The notes under the pieces: generated by a model | Told to the model about the DNA's origin: nothing | Database searches by the model: none | The model's input: the letters and a program-made list of their open reading frames with translations, nothing else | Assembly (NCBI RefSeq): GCF_004124325.1 | Contig: NZ_QBDT01000001.1 | Location: forward strand, 5,084,001-5,148,000 | Reading direction: 5' to 3' | From: Streptomyces sp. L2 | GTDB taxonomy: Bacteria > Actinomycetota > Actinomycetes > Streptomycetales > Streptomycetaceae | Length of the DNA stretch: 64,000 nucleotides | Program-made: the position numbers and the translations under genes | Shown here: piece after piece, positions 43,093-51,935 of the stretch | Position numbering within the stretch: the first letter of the stretch is position 1 | Layout of the letters: each line of letters opens with the position of its first letter

Positions 43093-43141
43093 GCCCCCCC
43101 GTTCGGGCGCCCGTCAGGCGGCGCAGGTCAGGCCGTGCCCC

Positions 43142-44569
43142 TCAGGCCGTCTCCACCGCGGGCAGCACCCCGGTGCGGGCGGCCCCGGAGTACCAGCGGG
43201 CGCTCGACTTGGGCGTCCGCTCCAGCGTCGCGTAGTCCACGTAGACCGCGCCGAACCGCTTGTCGTAGCCGTACGCCCACTCGAAGTTGTCCATCAGAGA
43301 CCACAGGTAGTAGCCCCGCACGTCGGCGCCGTCCGTGATGGCCCGGCGGACGGCCGCGAGGTGGCCGTGCAGATAGGCGATGCGCTCGGGGTCGTGGACC
43401 TGGCCGTCGGCGTCCGGCTTGTCGTCGTAGGCGGCGCCGTTCTCGGTGATGTAGAGGGGCAGACCCGGAGCCTCCCGGGTGTAGCGCATGATCAGCTCGT
43501 GCAGGCCCGACGGGTCGATCGTCCAGCCCATCTCCGTGCGCTCACCCGGCGTCTGGTGGAACAGCACGTCGTCGGCGCCGGGCCACGGGGAGTGCTCGCT
43601 GGCGCCGTGCCCGTCCGCGCGCGGGCCGGTCAGCCGCTCCGAGGCCGCCGAGACGAGCGCCGGGGTGTAGTAGTTCAGGCCCAGCGCGTCCAGCGGCACG
43701 TGGATGGTGTCCAGGTCGCCGTCCCTCACGTACGACCAGTCGGTGAGCTGGGCCGTCGCGGCGAGCAGCGACTCGGGGTACGCCCCGTGCAGCATCGGGC
43801 CGTGGAAGACGCCGTTGGCCAGGTCGTCGATCCGGCGGGCCGCCGCCAGGTCGGCCGGCTCCTGCGAAAGGGGCCGTACGACCGAGGAGTTGAGGCTGAC
43901 CGCCACCTGGTTGCGGGCCGGCATCACCGACCGCAGGGCCGTCGCGCCCAGTCCGTGCGCCAGGTTGAGGTGGTGGGCGGCGCGCAGGGTGGCGGCCGGT
44001 TCGGTGCGGCCGGGGGCGTGCACACCGGAGCCGTAGCCCAGGAAGGCGCTGCACCAGGGCTCGTTGAGGGTGATCCAGTTCTCCACCCGGTCGCCGAGGG
44101 CCTCGCCGACGATCTGCGCGTACTCGGCGAACCGCAGGGCGGTGTCCCGCTCCGGCCAGCCGCCCGCGTCCTCCAGTTCCTGCGGCAGGTCCCAGTGGTA
44201 GAGGGTGACGGCCGGCTTGATGCCGTGGGCGAGCAGCTCGTCCACCAGCCGGCGGTAGAAGTCGAGGCCCACCTGGACCGCCGGGCCCCGGCCGGTCGGC
44301 TGCACCCGGGACCAGGACACGGAGAAGCGGTAGGCGTTCAGGCCCAGGTCCGCCATCAGCGCCACGTCGTCGCGGTAGCGGTGGTAGTGGTCGACGGCGA
44401 CGTCACCGGTCTGGCCGCCGGCGGTCTTGCCGGGCGTATGGCTGAAGGTGTCCCAGATCGAGGGGGTACGGCCGTCCTCCCGCACCGCCCCCTCGATCTG
44501 GTACGCGGAGGTCGCCGCGCCCCAGAGAAAGGCGGGAGGGAAGGTCACGGGGGTAACGGGCTCAGGCAT
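43142..44569 (-). CDS. bglC: GH1 beta-glucosidase of the cellobiose system
   Basis: A 475-aa protein. The GH1 signatures are intact: acid/base in TLNEPW near residue 168, nucleophile Glu in [11 protein letters not shown] near 376, and [18 protein letters not shown] at the start. No signal peptide, so it cleaves imported cellobiose or cello-oligosaccharides inside the cell. It is the last gene after cebE-cebF-cebG on the same strand, separated by 123 bp, and carries its own CebR operator over the start codon. Gene order matches the ceb locus known from S. griseus and S. scabies. Confidence 0.93.
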   Translation of the reverse strand: MPEPVTPVTFPPAFLWGAATSAYQIEGAVREDGRTPSIWDTFSHTPGKTAGGQTGDVAVDHYHRYRDDVALMADLGLNAYRFSVSWSRVQPTGRGPAVQVGLDFYRRLVDELLAHGIKPAVTLYHWDLPQELEDAGGWPERDTALRFAEYAQIVGEALGDRVENWITLNEPWCSAFLGYGSGVHAPGRTEPAATLRAAHHLNLAHGLGATALRSVMPARNQVAVSLNSSVVRPLSQEPADLAAARRIDDLANGVFHGPMLHGAYPESLLAATAQLTDWSYVRDGDLDTIHVPLDALGLNYYTPALVSAASERLTGPRADGHGASEHSPWPGADDVLFHQTPGERTEMGWTIDPSGLHELIMRYTREAPGLPLYITENGAAYDDKPDADGQVHDPERIAYLHGHLAAVRRAITDGADVRGYYLWSLMDNFEWAYGYDKRFGAVYVDYATLERTPKSSARWYSGAARTGVLPAVETA

Positions 44570-44582
44570 GGAAGCGCTCCCA
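44569..44582. promoter_or_regulatory. CebR operator at the bglC start
   Basis: TGGAAGCGCTCCCA differs at one base from the 14-bp CebR palindrome TGGGAGCGCTCCCA. Its first base is the first base of the bglC start codon (CAT on the plus strand at 44567-44569), so bound repressor would sit on the translation start region. Confidence 0.85.
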
Positions 44583-44692
44583 TTGGGGGTCGTGAAGACC
44601 GACGAGAAGAAGAAGGGGGTGAGGTGGGGGAGGGGGAAGGGGGCCGGAGCGGTGGTGGACCGGCGGCCCCTGAGGTCGTCGTACCGGGCCGG

Positions 44693-45586
44693 TCAGCCCT
44701 TGATCGCGCCCTGCATGATCCCGCCCACGATCTGCTTGCCGAACAGCAGGAAGGCGATCAGCAGCGGCAGCGTGCCGAGCAGCGCGCCCGCCATGATCAC
44801 CGCCTGGTCCGGGACGTAGCCGGTGCCGAGGGCGTTGAGGGCCACCTGCACGGTCGGGTTCTGCTGGTTCAGGGCGATGATCGGCCACAGGAAGTCGTTC
44901 CAGGCGAACACGAACGTCAGCAGGCCCAGCACGGCCATCGCGGGCCGCGCCGCCGGGAACACCACGTGCCAGACGACGCGCAGGCTGCTCGCCCCGTCCA
45001 CCCGGGCCGCCTCGATCAGCTCCGTCGGCAGCGCCTGCACCAGGTACTGCCGCATGAAGAACGTGCCGAACGCGGTCACCAGACTCGGCAGGATCACCGT
45101 CTGCAGCTGGTTGGACCAGCCCAGGTCGGACATCCACAGGTACAGCGGCACGACGGCCAGCTGCGGCGGGATCATCATCGTGCCGATCGTCAGCAGCAGC
45201 AGGAGTCCGGAGAACCTGAACCGCAGCTTGGCGAAGGCGAACCCGGCCAGCGTGGAGAACAGCACCGTGCTGACGGTGATCGTGCCGGCGACGATCACCG
45301 AGTTCAGCATCGCCGTGCCGAGACCGGCCTGGTCCCAGGCGGCCTGGAGGTTCTTGAACAGGTTGCCGCCGAACCACAGCGGCGGCGGGGTCTCGGCGAG
45401 CCGCCGGTCGGTGCGCGAGGCGGCGATCGCCGTCCACACCAGCGGGGCCAGCGACACCAGCGCGAACACGGTCAGCACGACGTACGTCACCGGGCCGGCG
45501 TGCAGCTGCTTGCCCGCGCCCGTCGCCCGGCGCCGCCCGGGCTTCTCCGTCGCCGCCTTGGGCAGGGTGAGTTCACTGGTGGTCAT
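44693..45586 (-). CDS. cebG: Cellobiose ABC transporter permease
   Basis: A 297-aa protein with six predicted TM helices and the EAA loop (TELIEAARVDGASSLRVVWHVVFP) of MalG-type sugar permeases. Overlaps cebF by four bases. Works with CebF, CebE and a shared ATPase (MsiK in other Streptomyces); no ATPase gene is present here. Confidence 0.92.
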   Translation of the reverse strand: MTTSELTLPKAATEKPGRRRATGAGKQLHAGPVTYVVLTVFALVSLAPLVWTAIAASRTDRRLAETPPPLWFGGNLFKNLQAAWDQAGLGTAMLNSVIVAGTITVSTVLFSTLAGFAFAKLRFRFSGLLLLLTIGTMMIPPQLAVVPLYLWMSDLGWSNQLQTVILPSLVTAFGTFFMRQYLVQALPTELIEAARVDGASSLRVVWHVVFPAARPAMAVLGLLTFVFAWNDFLWPIIALNQQNPTVQVALNALGTGYVPDQAVIMAGALLGTLPLLIAFLLFGKQIVGGIMQGAIKG

Positions 45587-46608
45587 TGGGACTTCCTCAG
45601 CCGTCGGGTGAGCAGCAGATTGACCGCGGCGATGATCAGCAGGAGCAGGAACATCGTCCAGGCGATCGCGGACGCCTTGCCGAGGTTGCCGATGACCCAG
45701 CCCTGGTCGTACATGTACAGACCGAGCGTCTGGTACTGGTGCTCGGAGCCGCCCTTGGACCCGCTCACCCCGCCGAACAGCAGCGGTTCACCGAACAGCT
45801 GCGTGGCGCCGATGGTGGAGACGACGACCGTGAACAGGATCGTCGGCCGCAGCTGCGGGATCGTCACGTGCCGGAACTGCTGCCAGCGGTTGGCGCCGTC
45901 GATCGCCGCCGACTCGTACAGGTCGGCCGGGATCGCCTGCATCGCCGCCAGGTAGATCAGCGCGTTGTAGCCGGTCCACCGCCAGATCACGATGGACGAC
46001 ACCGCGAACTGCGAACCCCAGTCCGACTCACGCCAGTTGACCGGGTCCACGCCGAAGAAGTGGAGCACCCAGTTGACCATGCCGCCGTCCCACGAGTACA
46101 GCAGCGTGAACACCAGGGTCGCGGCCGCCACCGAGGTGGCGTACGGCGTCAGCATCACCACGCGCCACGCGGTGGAGCCCCGCAGCTTGTAGTTCAGCAG
46201 ATGGGCGAGCCCCAGCGCCGCGAGCAACTGCGGCACGGTCGAGATCAGTCCGATGGTGAACGTGTTCTTCAGGGCGTTCCAGAAGAAGTCCGAGGACAGC
46301 AGGCGCTGGTAGTTGCCCAGCCCCGCCCATGTCTGGTGGTCCAGCGAGGACAGCTGCACGTCGTGCAGCGAGTACCAGGCCGTGTAGAGCAGCGGGATCA
46401 GCGAGAAGGCGCCGAAGAGGATGAAGAAGGGGGCCACGAACGCGTACGGCGCGGCCTTCATGTCCCAGCGGTACAGCCGGCGGCGCCACGAGTCGTCGCC
46501 CGCCGGAGCACCAGGACCGTGAGCGCCCCGGGCCGCGCCCGGCGGGGTGCCGGGCGCGGAGTCGGCGCTCGTCGCGGGGCGCGCGAGAGCCTGCTTGGAG
46601 CTGGTCAC
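45583..46608 (-). CDS. cebF: Cellobiose ABC transporter permease
   Basis: A 341-aa protein from GTG 46608, which overlaps the cebE stop (GTGA). A disordered 45-residue N-terminus is followed by six TM helices and the EAA motif (ADLYESAAIDGANRWQQFRH). MalF-type inner-membrane partner of CebG. Confidence 0.92.
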   Translation of the reverse strand: MTSSKQALARPATSADSAPGTPPGAARGAHGPGAPAGDDSWRRRLYRWDMKAAPYAFVAPFFILFGAFSLIPLLYTAWYSLHDVQLSSLDHQTWAGLGNYQRLLSSDFFWNALKNTFTIGLISTVPQLLAALGLAHLLNYKLRGSTAWRVVMLTPYATSVAAATLVFTLLYSWDGGMVNWVLHFFGVDPVNWRESDWGSQFAVSSIVIWRWTGYNALIYLAAMQAIPADLYESAAIDGANRWQQFRHVTIPQLRPTILFTVVVSTIGATQLFGEPLLFGGVSGSKGGSEHQYQTLGLYMYDQGWVIGNLGKASAIAWTMFLLLLIIAAVNLLLTRRLRKSQ

Positions 46609-47927
46609 TGGCCGAGCACGTCCTTGATCTCGTTCTTCGCGGCGTCCCAGCCCTGCGAGGGCGACTTGCCCTTCTGCTCGACCTGGAGGATGCCGACGTC
46701 CGTCAGGGCGGAGTTGATCGGCTGGTCCTTGGTGCCGAAGTACTGCACCGGGATGGTCTTGGCCGAGGCGGCGAAGATCTGGGTGATCGGCGCGTTCGAG
46801 AAGTACGCCGTGGTGTCCGCGGCCGGCTTCAGGCTCGCGTACGCCGACGGGGTCGACGGGAAGCTGGCCTGCTTGGCGAAGACCTTGGCCTGCTGGGCCG
46901 GCGCGGTCAGCCACTTGGCCAGGGCGATGGCCTCCTTCTGGTGCTTGCCCGCCTTCGGCACACCGATGAACGAGCCGCCCCAGTTGGCCGCGGTCGGCGC
47001 CGCCGCCACGTCCCAGTTGCCCTTGCCCGAGTCACCGGACTTCTGCTCGATGTAGCCGATCATCCAGGCCGGGCAGGCCACGGTGGCGAACTTGGCGTTG
47101 GCGAAGCCCTGGTCCCACGGCTTGTCGAACTGCTTTAGCTTGGCCGACATGTCACTGGTGGCCACGCTCATCGCGACGTCCCAGGCCTTCTTCACGCCGG
47201 AGGACTTGTCCCAGATGACGTTGCCGTCCTTGTCGTAGTACCGCTCGCTGCCGCCACCGAGGGCCGCGTTGTAGACGGAGGAGGCCGAGTCCACGAACTT
47301 GGTGCCGTCGGGCGCCTTCTTCATGTACTGCTTGCCGACGTCGACGTACTTCGCCCAGTCGCCCTTCCACTCCTTGGCGAGCGTCTCCCGGTCGGTGGGC
47401 AGCCCGGCCTTCTTGAACAGGTCCTTGCGGTAGCAGATGGCCATCGGGCCGACGTCGGTGCCGAGCCCGATGAGCTTGCCGTCCTTGGTGGTGGCCTGGG
47501 CGTTCTTCCAGTCCAGCCACTGGGACTTGTCGACCTCCTTGCCGAGGTCGACGAACTTGTCCGCCTGCGTCTGCACGGCCTCGGTGATGTTGCCGACCTC
47601 GATGGCCTGGATGTCGTCCGTGCCGGAGCCGGCCTGGAGGCGGGTGAGGACCTTGGGCCAGTAGACGTCGGTACGGGTGGTGACGTTCTCCTTGATGTTG
47701 ATGTCCGGGTGGAGCTTCATGTACTCGTCGTAGAGGCCGGACTGCTTGTAGCCGAAGACGCCGAAGGTCCCGACGGTCAGCGTGATCTTGCCCTTGCCGT
47801 TGCCGCCCGAGGCGTCCGACGAGCCGTCGTCCGAGTCGTTGGCGCAGCCGGCCAGCAGCCCCGTGGCCAGAGCGGCCACGGCCGTGAAGGCCACCAGCCG
47901 GTGGGACCGGCGGATGCTCGTGCGCAT
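46605..47927 (-). CDS. cebE: Cellobiose/cello-oligosaccharide-binding lipoprotein
   Basis: A 440-aa protein with a strong AGGAGGA ribosome site. Signal peptide and lipobox LLAGC (Cys 28) indicate a lipid-anchored binding protein. The body (TLTVGTFGVFGYKQSGLYDE; MAICYRKDLFKKAGLPTDRE) is an SBP family 1 sugar-binding fold. First gene of the uptake operon; a perfect CebR operator lies 118 bp upstream. Confidence 0.93.
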   Translation of the reverse strand: MRTSIRRSHRLVAFTAVAALATGLLAGCANDSDDGSSDASGGNGKGKITLTVGTFGVFGYKQSGLYDEYMKLHPDINIKENVTTRTDVYWPKVLTRLQAGSGTDDIQAIEVGNITEAVQTQADKFVDLGKEVDKSQWLDWKNAQATTKDGKLIGLGTDVGPMAICYRKDLFKKAGLPTDRETLAKEWKGDWAKYVDVGKQYMKKAPDGTKFVDSASSVYNAALGGGSERYYDKDGNVIWDKSSGVKKAWDVAMSVATSDMSAKLKQFDKPWDQGFANAKFATVACPAWMIGYIEQKSGDSGKGNWDVAAAPTAANWGGSFIGVPKAGKHQKEAIALAKWLTAPAQQAKVFAKQASFPSTPSAYASLKPAADTTAYFSNAPITQIFAASAKTIPVQYFGTKDQPINSALTDVGILQVEQKGKSPSQGWDAAKNEIKDVLGQ

Positions 47928-48044
47928 TGCGTCCTCCTGTTGCCTGACGTGCCGACCCCCCGGCCAACTGCGTGGAATTGGGCCCGTTCGTGCTGGCTGC
48001 GGCTCGGGCGGGGAACGTGCGGGTTGTGTATGTGCCAGGGTCTG

Positions 48045-48058
48045 TGGGAGCGCTCCCA
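48045..48058. promoter_or_regulatory. CebR operator upstream of cebE
   Basis: TGGGAGCGCTCCCA is the perfect 14-bp palindrome bound by the LacI-family repressor CebR in Streptomyces; cellobiose releases it. It sits in the cebE leader and promoter region. The rest of 47928-48253 shows no gene. Confidence 0.93.
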
Positions 48059-48253
48059 CAAGTGATGTGTTGAAGAGTCGCCGGTCCGGGACGGGGTGTC
48101 AAGGGAGGGAACGCGGCGATATCTCTTCGAGACTTTTCCTCGCGCGGCCTCCGGCTCGGGTGTCCGGCACCGACTCTGCCCGCTCGGGGCGGGGTGGGGT
48201 AAGGGGCGTTCACGGGCTCGTGCCGACTCGTCGCTGATAGGGCTTCCCGCCCG

Positions 48254-48538
48254 ATGGAGTACGGTCCGCATGACCAGGTGGAGCGCGACGTGCCAAGGGT
48301 GCCGTTCCAGCAGCTCGCGGGGATCTTGCGCGCACGCGTGAAGCGGGGCGACTCGAGACCAGACCCGACCGCGCCATGCCCAGCAAGAACACCCTCGCCG
48401 ACGCGTACGGGCTGTCCCGCCACCACCGTCCGCCGCGCGATCGCCGCACTCACCGAGGAAGGACTCGTCTACGCCGTATCAGGGCGTGGGACGTGCGTCG
48501 TCGGGCAGCCACCCGGAGCGCCGGCCCCGGACGCGTGA
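48254..48538 (+). pseudogene. GntR-family regulator with two compensating frameshifts
   Basis: One frame gives a GntR start VPFQQLAGILRARVKRGD and end TTVRRAIAALTEEGLVYAVS. Between them the expected winged-helix residues appear only in the next frame (48373-48420, MPSKNTLADAYGLSR). A length change near 48350-48372 and an extra C near 48421 (cgcCaccacc) restore the frame. The product would have its recognition-helix region scrambled. Only the DNA-binding domain remains (no ligand domain), as in short accessory GntR proteins. Sequencing error is the alternative explanation. Confidence 0.65.
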
Positions 48539-48542
48539 GGAA

Positions 48543-48584
48543 GCCCCGCCCGTCCGCCACGGGGGAACGACGGACAGACGGGGC
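48543..48584 (-). terminator. Hairpin at the end of the graspetide operon
   Basis: GCCCCGCCCGTCCG pairs with CGGACAGACGGGGC with one wobble and one mismatch, 14-base loop, located 23 bp beyond the methyltransferase stop. It may also serve the GntR remnant on the other strand. No long T-tract. Confidence 0.55.
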
Positions 48585-48606
48585 GGCATTGGATGTCAGC
48601 CCACGG

Positions 48607-49728
48607 TCACACCCAGGTGAGGCGTTGCCCGTCGGGGCCTACGTACAGCCGCATACGGTCGGCAGGCGGGCGCCCGTCCGCCTGCCACTGCGTGACGCGC
48701 CTGGTGATGTCGTCCCACAGACGCGCCGTGCCACCCTGCCGGACCATCCACCGCGCGCCGTCGCGGAAGACGACCGCCCACGCGTCGGCGTCCACGTCGA
48801 TCACGACGTGTTCCGTCCGGCCGTCCCGTTCCAGCGTGAACCGCTGTGCGCGGGGCGCGGCGAACTGCGCGACGAACCGGGCCGTCCAGTCGTCGAGCGC
48901 ATCCGCGCCCAGTTCGGCGGGCGCCGCGTCGCCCTCGCCGAGGTTCGGCAGGACACCCAGCGGGGGCGGGAGGTGGGGACGGGCCAGCATGAACGAGACC
49001 TGTCCGCCGAGAACCGGGCCGCTCGCCGTGCCGTCGTCGGCGACCGTGAGCCGGACGAGTTCGGACGCGTGCATCCAGCCGCCGACCGTGACCAGGACCT
49101 CACCGCCGGGCCGGGTCTGCGCGAGCCAGTCGGCCGGCACCGTGAGCACGCCGCACGTAGCGATCACGCGGTCATACGGGCCGCCCTCTTTGTAGCCGGC
49201 CAGTCCGTCACCGACCACGCGGGCAGGCCAATACCCTGCGCCCGAGAGGGCCATTCCGGCGCGGGCGGACACCTCCGGGTCGACCTCGACCGTGGTCACG
49301 TTGTCCTCGCCGACGACATGGCACAGCAGCGCGGTGGAGTAGCCCGTGCCCGTGCCGATCTCCAGCACGCGCGTCCCCTCGGTCGCCCGCAGGTCTTCGA
49401 GCATCCGCACGACCAGACTCGGCAGGGTGGACGACGACGAGGGGGCGGCGGAGACGCGTCCCTCGACCTGGTCGGGGAAGACGCCCCCGGCCACCTGTGT
49501 CACGAGGGTGTCGTCTTCGTAGATCCGGGCGAGTCCGTCCGGGCCGTCCCCGGACTCCGGGCGGTACCAGCCGCCCTCTTCGTACTCGAACCAGCCGTGC
49601 GCGAGGAACGCCTCGCGGGGTACCGACATGACGGCCGCTTCCCATTCGGGGCCGCGCAGGATGCCGGACCTGGACAGACGCCGCGCGAGGACGGCCCGTA
49701 GACGTTCCGACGGCAGGGGGTCACTCAT
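48607..49728 (-). CDS. PIMT-like methyltransferase of an ATP-grasp peptide system
   Basis: A 373-aa protein. The N-terminal two thirds are a protein-L-isoaspartate O-methyltransferase fold: SAM loop [20 protein letters not shown] near residue 120, [30 protein letters not shown] and a [19 protein letters not shown] strand. A C-terminal ~130-residue extension ([28 protein letters not shown]) is characteristic of methyltransferases next to graspetide ligases. In studied relatives it methylates an Asp of the modified peptide, which collapses to an aspartimide. The start overlaps the ATP-grasp stop by 8 bp. Confidence 0.85.
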   Translation of the reverse strand: MSDPLPSERLRAVLARRLSRSGILRGPEWEAAVMSVPREAFLAHGWFEYEEGGWYRPESGDGPDGLARIYEDDTLVTQVAGGVFPDQVEGRVSAAPSSSSTLPSLVVRMLEDLRATEGTRVLEIGTGTGYSTALLCHVVGEDNVTTVEVDPEVSARAGMALSGAGYWPARVVGDGLAGYKEGGPYDRVIATCGVLTVPADWLAQTRPGGEVLVTVGGWMHASELVRLTVADDGTASGPVLGGQVSFMLARPHLPPPLGVLPNLGEGDAAPAELGADALDDWTARFVAQFAAPRAQRFTLERDGRTEHVVIDVDADAWAVVFRDGARWMVRQGGTARLWDDITRRVTQWQADGRPPADRMRLYVGPDGQRLTWV

Positions 49729-50707
49729 GCTGACTCGCTCCGTTCTCCAACAGGTCTGCGATTGCGTGTGTGATCGGCAGTCCGGCCGCGTCTTCGAGCC
49801 ACGCCCATTGGCCGTTGGGGTTGCACTCCAGAAACCACCATTCGCCGTCGCCGGTCACGGCGAAGTCGAACGCGCCGAAGTTCAGTCCGAAGGCGGCCAG
49901 GAACCGCAGCAGCGCCCCGTGTATCTCCTCCGGGCAGGCGACCGGCTCATAGACGAGGCTCTGGTACTCGGCCCGCCAGTCCACGACTCCGGGCGGCGCG
50001 GTGATCCGGGCGCTGAACACCCGCTCGCCGACGACGACGGCCCGCACGTCCGCCGCCTTGGGCACCTGCGCTTGGAACAGGTGCGCGCTGCGGCTCACCG
50101 CGCTGTCGATCTCGCCCGCCTCGACCGGGGCGGCCCAGATGCCGGCGGGCTCGCCCCCGACCTCGTACGCCCCCGCGTGCAACGGCTTGTAGATCGTGGG
50201 GTGGCCGGCGCAGAACGCCTTGGCCTCCCCCGGGTCGTTCGTGATGAGGGTGGCCGGGACCGTGAGCCCGACCCGGGTTGCCACGTCGAGCTGCGCGGGC
50301 TTGTACTCCGTCCGCGCGATGGCCTGCGGGTGGCTCAGGTACAGGCACCCCGGCAGCGCGCCCAGCACGCCGCCCAGGCCGCGCCGGTTCTCCTGCGCGG
50401 CGAACCGGGCCGCCTGTTCGCCGCTCCTCGTCGGGTAGGGACTCGGCCGACGGTGGTACAGGGCGCGTACGGCGGACAGGTCGGCCGTGCGTTCCCCGAC
50501 CGTCAGCCGGCCACCCCATCCTTCCCCAGACCCCGTCCGGGAGGTGTCCCCAGCCCCCACATGCGCGGCGAGAGCCACGCGCGCGGGGAAGTCGCGCCCC
50601 GGATCGAACCGGAGGACGGGCACCCGGCGCCGGTTCAGTTCCGCGATGACCAGATCAGCGGTCGCGTCCTCGTACTCCGTGCAGACCAGCACCGGGCGCC
50701 CGTTCAT
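49721..50707 (-). CDS. tgmB: ATP-grasp RiPP maturase (graspetide ligase)
   Basis: A 328-aa protein. [20 protein letters not shown] opens a pre-ATP-grasp domain. [32 protein letters not shown] and [12 protein letters not shown] follow the peptide-ligase ATP-grasp pattern. The C-terminal [20 protein letters not shown] and PNGQWAWLE holds the Mg/ATP acidic residues (D, E, N). These enzymes join Asp/Glu side chains to Ser/Thr (ester) or Lys (amide) of a precursor peptide. The candidate precursor is 11 bp upstream. Confidence 0.9.
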   Translation of the reverse strand: MNGRPVLVCTEYEDATADLVIAELNRRRVPVLRFDPGRDFPARVALAAHVGAGDTSRTGSGEGWGGRLTVGERTADLSAVRALYHRRPSPYPTRSGEQAARFAAQENRRGLGGVLGALPGCLYLSHPQAIARTEYKPAQLDVATRVGLTVPATLITNDPGEAKAFCAGHPTIYKPLHAGAYEVGGEPAGIWAAPVEAGEIDSAVSRSAHLFQAQVPKAADVRAVVVGERVFSARITAPPGVVDWRAEYQSLVYEPVACPEEIHGALLRFLAAFGLNFGAFDFAVTGDGEWWFLECNPNGQWAWLEDAAGLPITHAIADLLENGASQHE

Positions 50708-50718
50708 GGCGCTACCCC

Positions 50719-50991
50719 CTAATCCTGTGTCGCGTCGTGGCCGGAGTCGGCATCCACCTTGCCGTCCTTCCCGACCTGCGTGGGCGGGTAGGTGTTCACG
50801 CTCGTACCGTGCTTGCCGAGTTCGGCCGGCGTCATCGCTCCGCCCTCCCCGACCCATCGGCCGGTCTGGGTGGCCGGGTCGATGCCCGCGTACCGCCATG
50901 GCGAGGGAGCACCGTTGCGCAGCGGTGTCATACGGCGCAGCCCCCATGGGGCCGGCGTGGTGCTCTCCGTAATTGCGAGGCTCGTCTGCAA
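50719..50991 (-). CDS. tgmA: Graspetide precursor peptide (putative ATP-grasp target RiPP)
   Basis: A 90-aa peptide. The TTG start is supported by a strong AAGGAGGAGAC just before it. The leader has PWGLRRMTP (residues 15-23) and the IDPATQTGRW block (37-46) of the ATP-grasp target family. The C-terminal core (about 61-90, HGTSVNTYPPTQVGKDGK then VDADSGHDATQD) is rich in donors (T63, S64, T67, T71, S83, T88) and acceptors (D76, D80, D82, D86, D90). D76-G77 is an aspartimide-prone pair. Gene order precursor, ligase, methyltransferase is that of aspartimide-containing graspetides. The ring pattern cannot be deduced from sequence. Confidence 0.88.
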   Translation of the reverse strand: MQTSLAITESTTPAPWGLRRMTPLRNGAPSPWRYAGIDPATQTGRWVGEGGAMTPAELGKHGTSVNTYPPTQVGKDGKVDADSGHDATQD

Positions 50992-51169
50992 GTCTCCTCC
51001 TTGGTCGCTTCCTACGGTGGTGTCGTCGTGCGGACCCCACCCCGGCCGGCGCTCGACCTGTCCAAGGGTTGCGGGCGGATGATCCAGCCGGGGCGGGGGT
51101 GGTGCCCGCCCCTACCGGGGGTGGTGTGGGAAAACCGTGAACAGGTCATCCCCGGCAGGGGCGGAGTCT

Positions 51170-51268
51170 TCACAGGTAGAGCTGTCGTTTGCAGCCCCGG
51201 CAGTACGTCTTGTCGTCGCGCTTCTCGGTCTGCCGGTGCTCGCACGCCATGGTCTTTGTCTCGGTCAT
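51170..51268 (-). CDS. Tiny CxH/CxxC protein, 32 aa
   Basis: The ATG (with GGAAGG upstream) overlaps the previous stop (ATGA) and gives MTETKTMACEHRQTEKRDDK, ending YCRGCKRQLYL. C9, H11, C23 and C26 could bind one zinc. The coupling, ribosome site and patterned sequence argue it is real. No known function. About 180 bp follow before the precursor gene, with a GC hairpin (51090-51112) that may attenuate or separate transcription. Confidence 0.6.
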   Translation of the reverse strand: MTETKTMACEHRQTEKRDDKTYCRGCKRQLYL

Positions 51269-51660
51269 CGCGCCTTCCCGGCGGACAGGCTCAGGGGGTA
51301 CGGGTCCCGCTCGCGGCGCGGTTGCCGGTGACGGCCGCCGGAACCGCCCCCGGGCAACGCGTGCGGCGGGGGCACGTGGGCGGGAACGGCGAGAGCACCG
51401 GACCGCACGGCGCGGTCGCGCCTGTCCCGGTCGTGTGTCTGCGTTCGCACCATGTGGTCAAGCTCCGCCATACACGGGCCGCAGGCGTACACGTCGCCCG
51501 TCGCCCCGGGCGTGGCCACGGAGCCGACCCACAGCACGGCCACGCCCTCACGGCGGCAGTACAGCCAGCACGCCCCCGTCAGCCACGCGTTCCCGTCGCC
51601 GACCTGTGCGACCAGGGGCCACGCGTCACGCCACGGGCGCTCTGAGGACGGGGCGAACAT
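51265..51660 (-). CDS. Hypothetical cysteine-motif protein, 131 aa
   Basis: From ATG 51660, MFAPSSERPWRDAWPLVAQV. It contains CWLYC (CxxxC) and YACGPCMAELDHMV (CxxC), a likely zinc knuckle, then a basic disordered tail. TGATG-coupled to the gene before and ATGA-coupled to the gene after. No recognised family. Part of the small-gene operon that leads into the graspetide genes. Confidence 0.55.
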   Translation of the reverse strand: MFAPSSERPWRDAWPLVAQVGDGNAWLTGACWLYCRREGVAVLWVGSVATPGATGDVYACGPCMAELDHMVRTQTHDRDRRDRAVRSGALAVPAHVPPPHALPGGGSGGRHRQPRRERDPYPLSLSAGKAR

Positions 51661-51935
51661 CACGCCGTACCCCCGTCCGCTTCCACCGGTTCGGCCAGTT
51701 CCGCCGGGGGCCGCATCACCGCGTAGTCGCCGAAGTTCCTGCGGTAGTGCCGGTGCCCGGTCTCCTGCGTGTGCTTGCGCTGCCACTCCTCGACCGGCCC
51801 CGGGCCGCTCTGCGTGCCGGACTCGGCCCCGCACTCGGATTCGTCGCCGGCCACGCAGCGCGCTTCGTATTCCGGCTCTGCCGTCTGGTCCTGCTCGATG
51901 GTGAACGGGATATAGCGGAACACGCGCAAGATCAC
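51660..51935 (-). CDS. Hypothetical protein, 91 aa, C2H2-like pattern
   Basis: GTG 51935 gives VILRVFRYIPFTIEQDQTAE, then ARCVAGDESECGAESG and WQRKHTQETGHRHYRRN. The pattern Cys-x8-Cys ... His ... TGH looks like a degenerate zinc site. Similar short proteins accompany XRE/DUF397 pairs in Streptomyces accessory regions. Four-base overlap with the preceding gene. Confidence 0.6.
   Translation of the reverse strand: MILRVFRYIPFTIEQDQTAEPEYEARCVAGDESECGAESGTQSGPGPVEEWQRKHTQETGHRHYRRNFGDYAVMRPPAELAEPVEADGGTA

Noticed and set aside
51012..51245. 77-residue minus-strand frame between the 32-aa gene and the precursor gene
   Set aside because: Overlaps the 32-aa coupled gene, has no conserved pattern, and ends in low-complexity sequence; the region more likely holds a leader with a GC hairpin.
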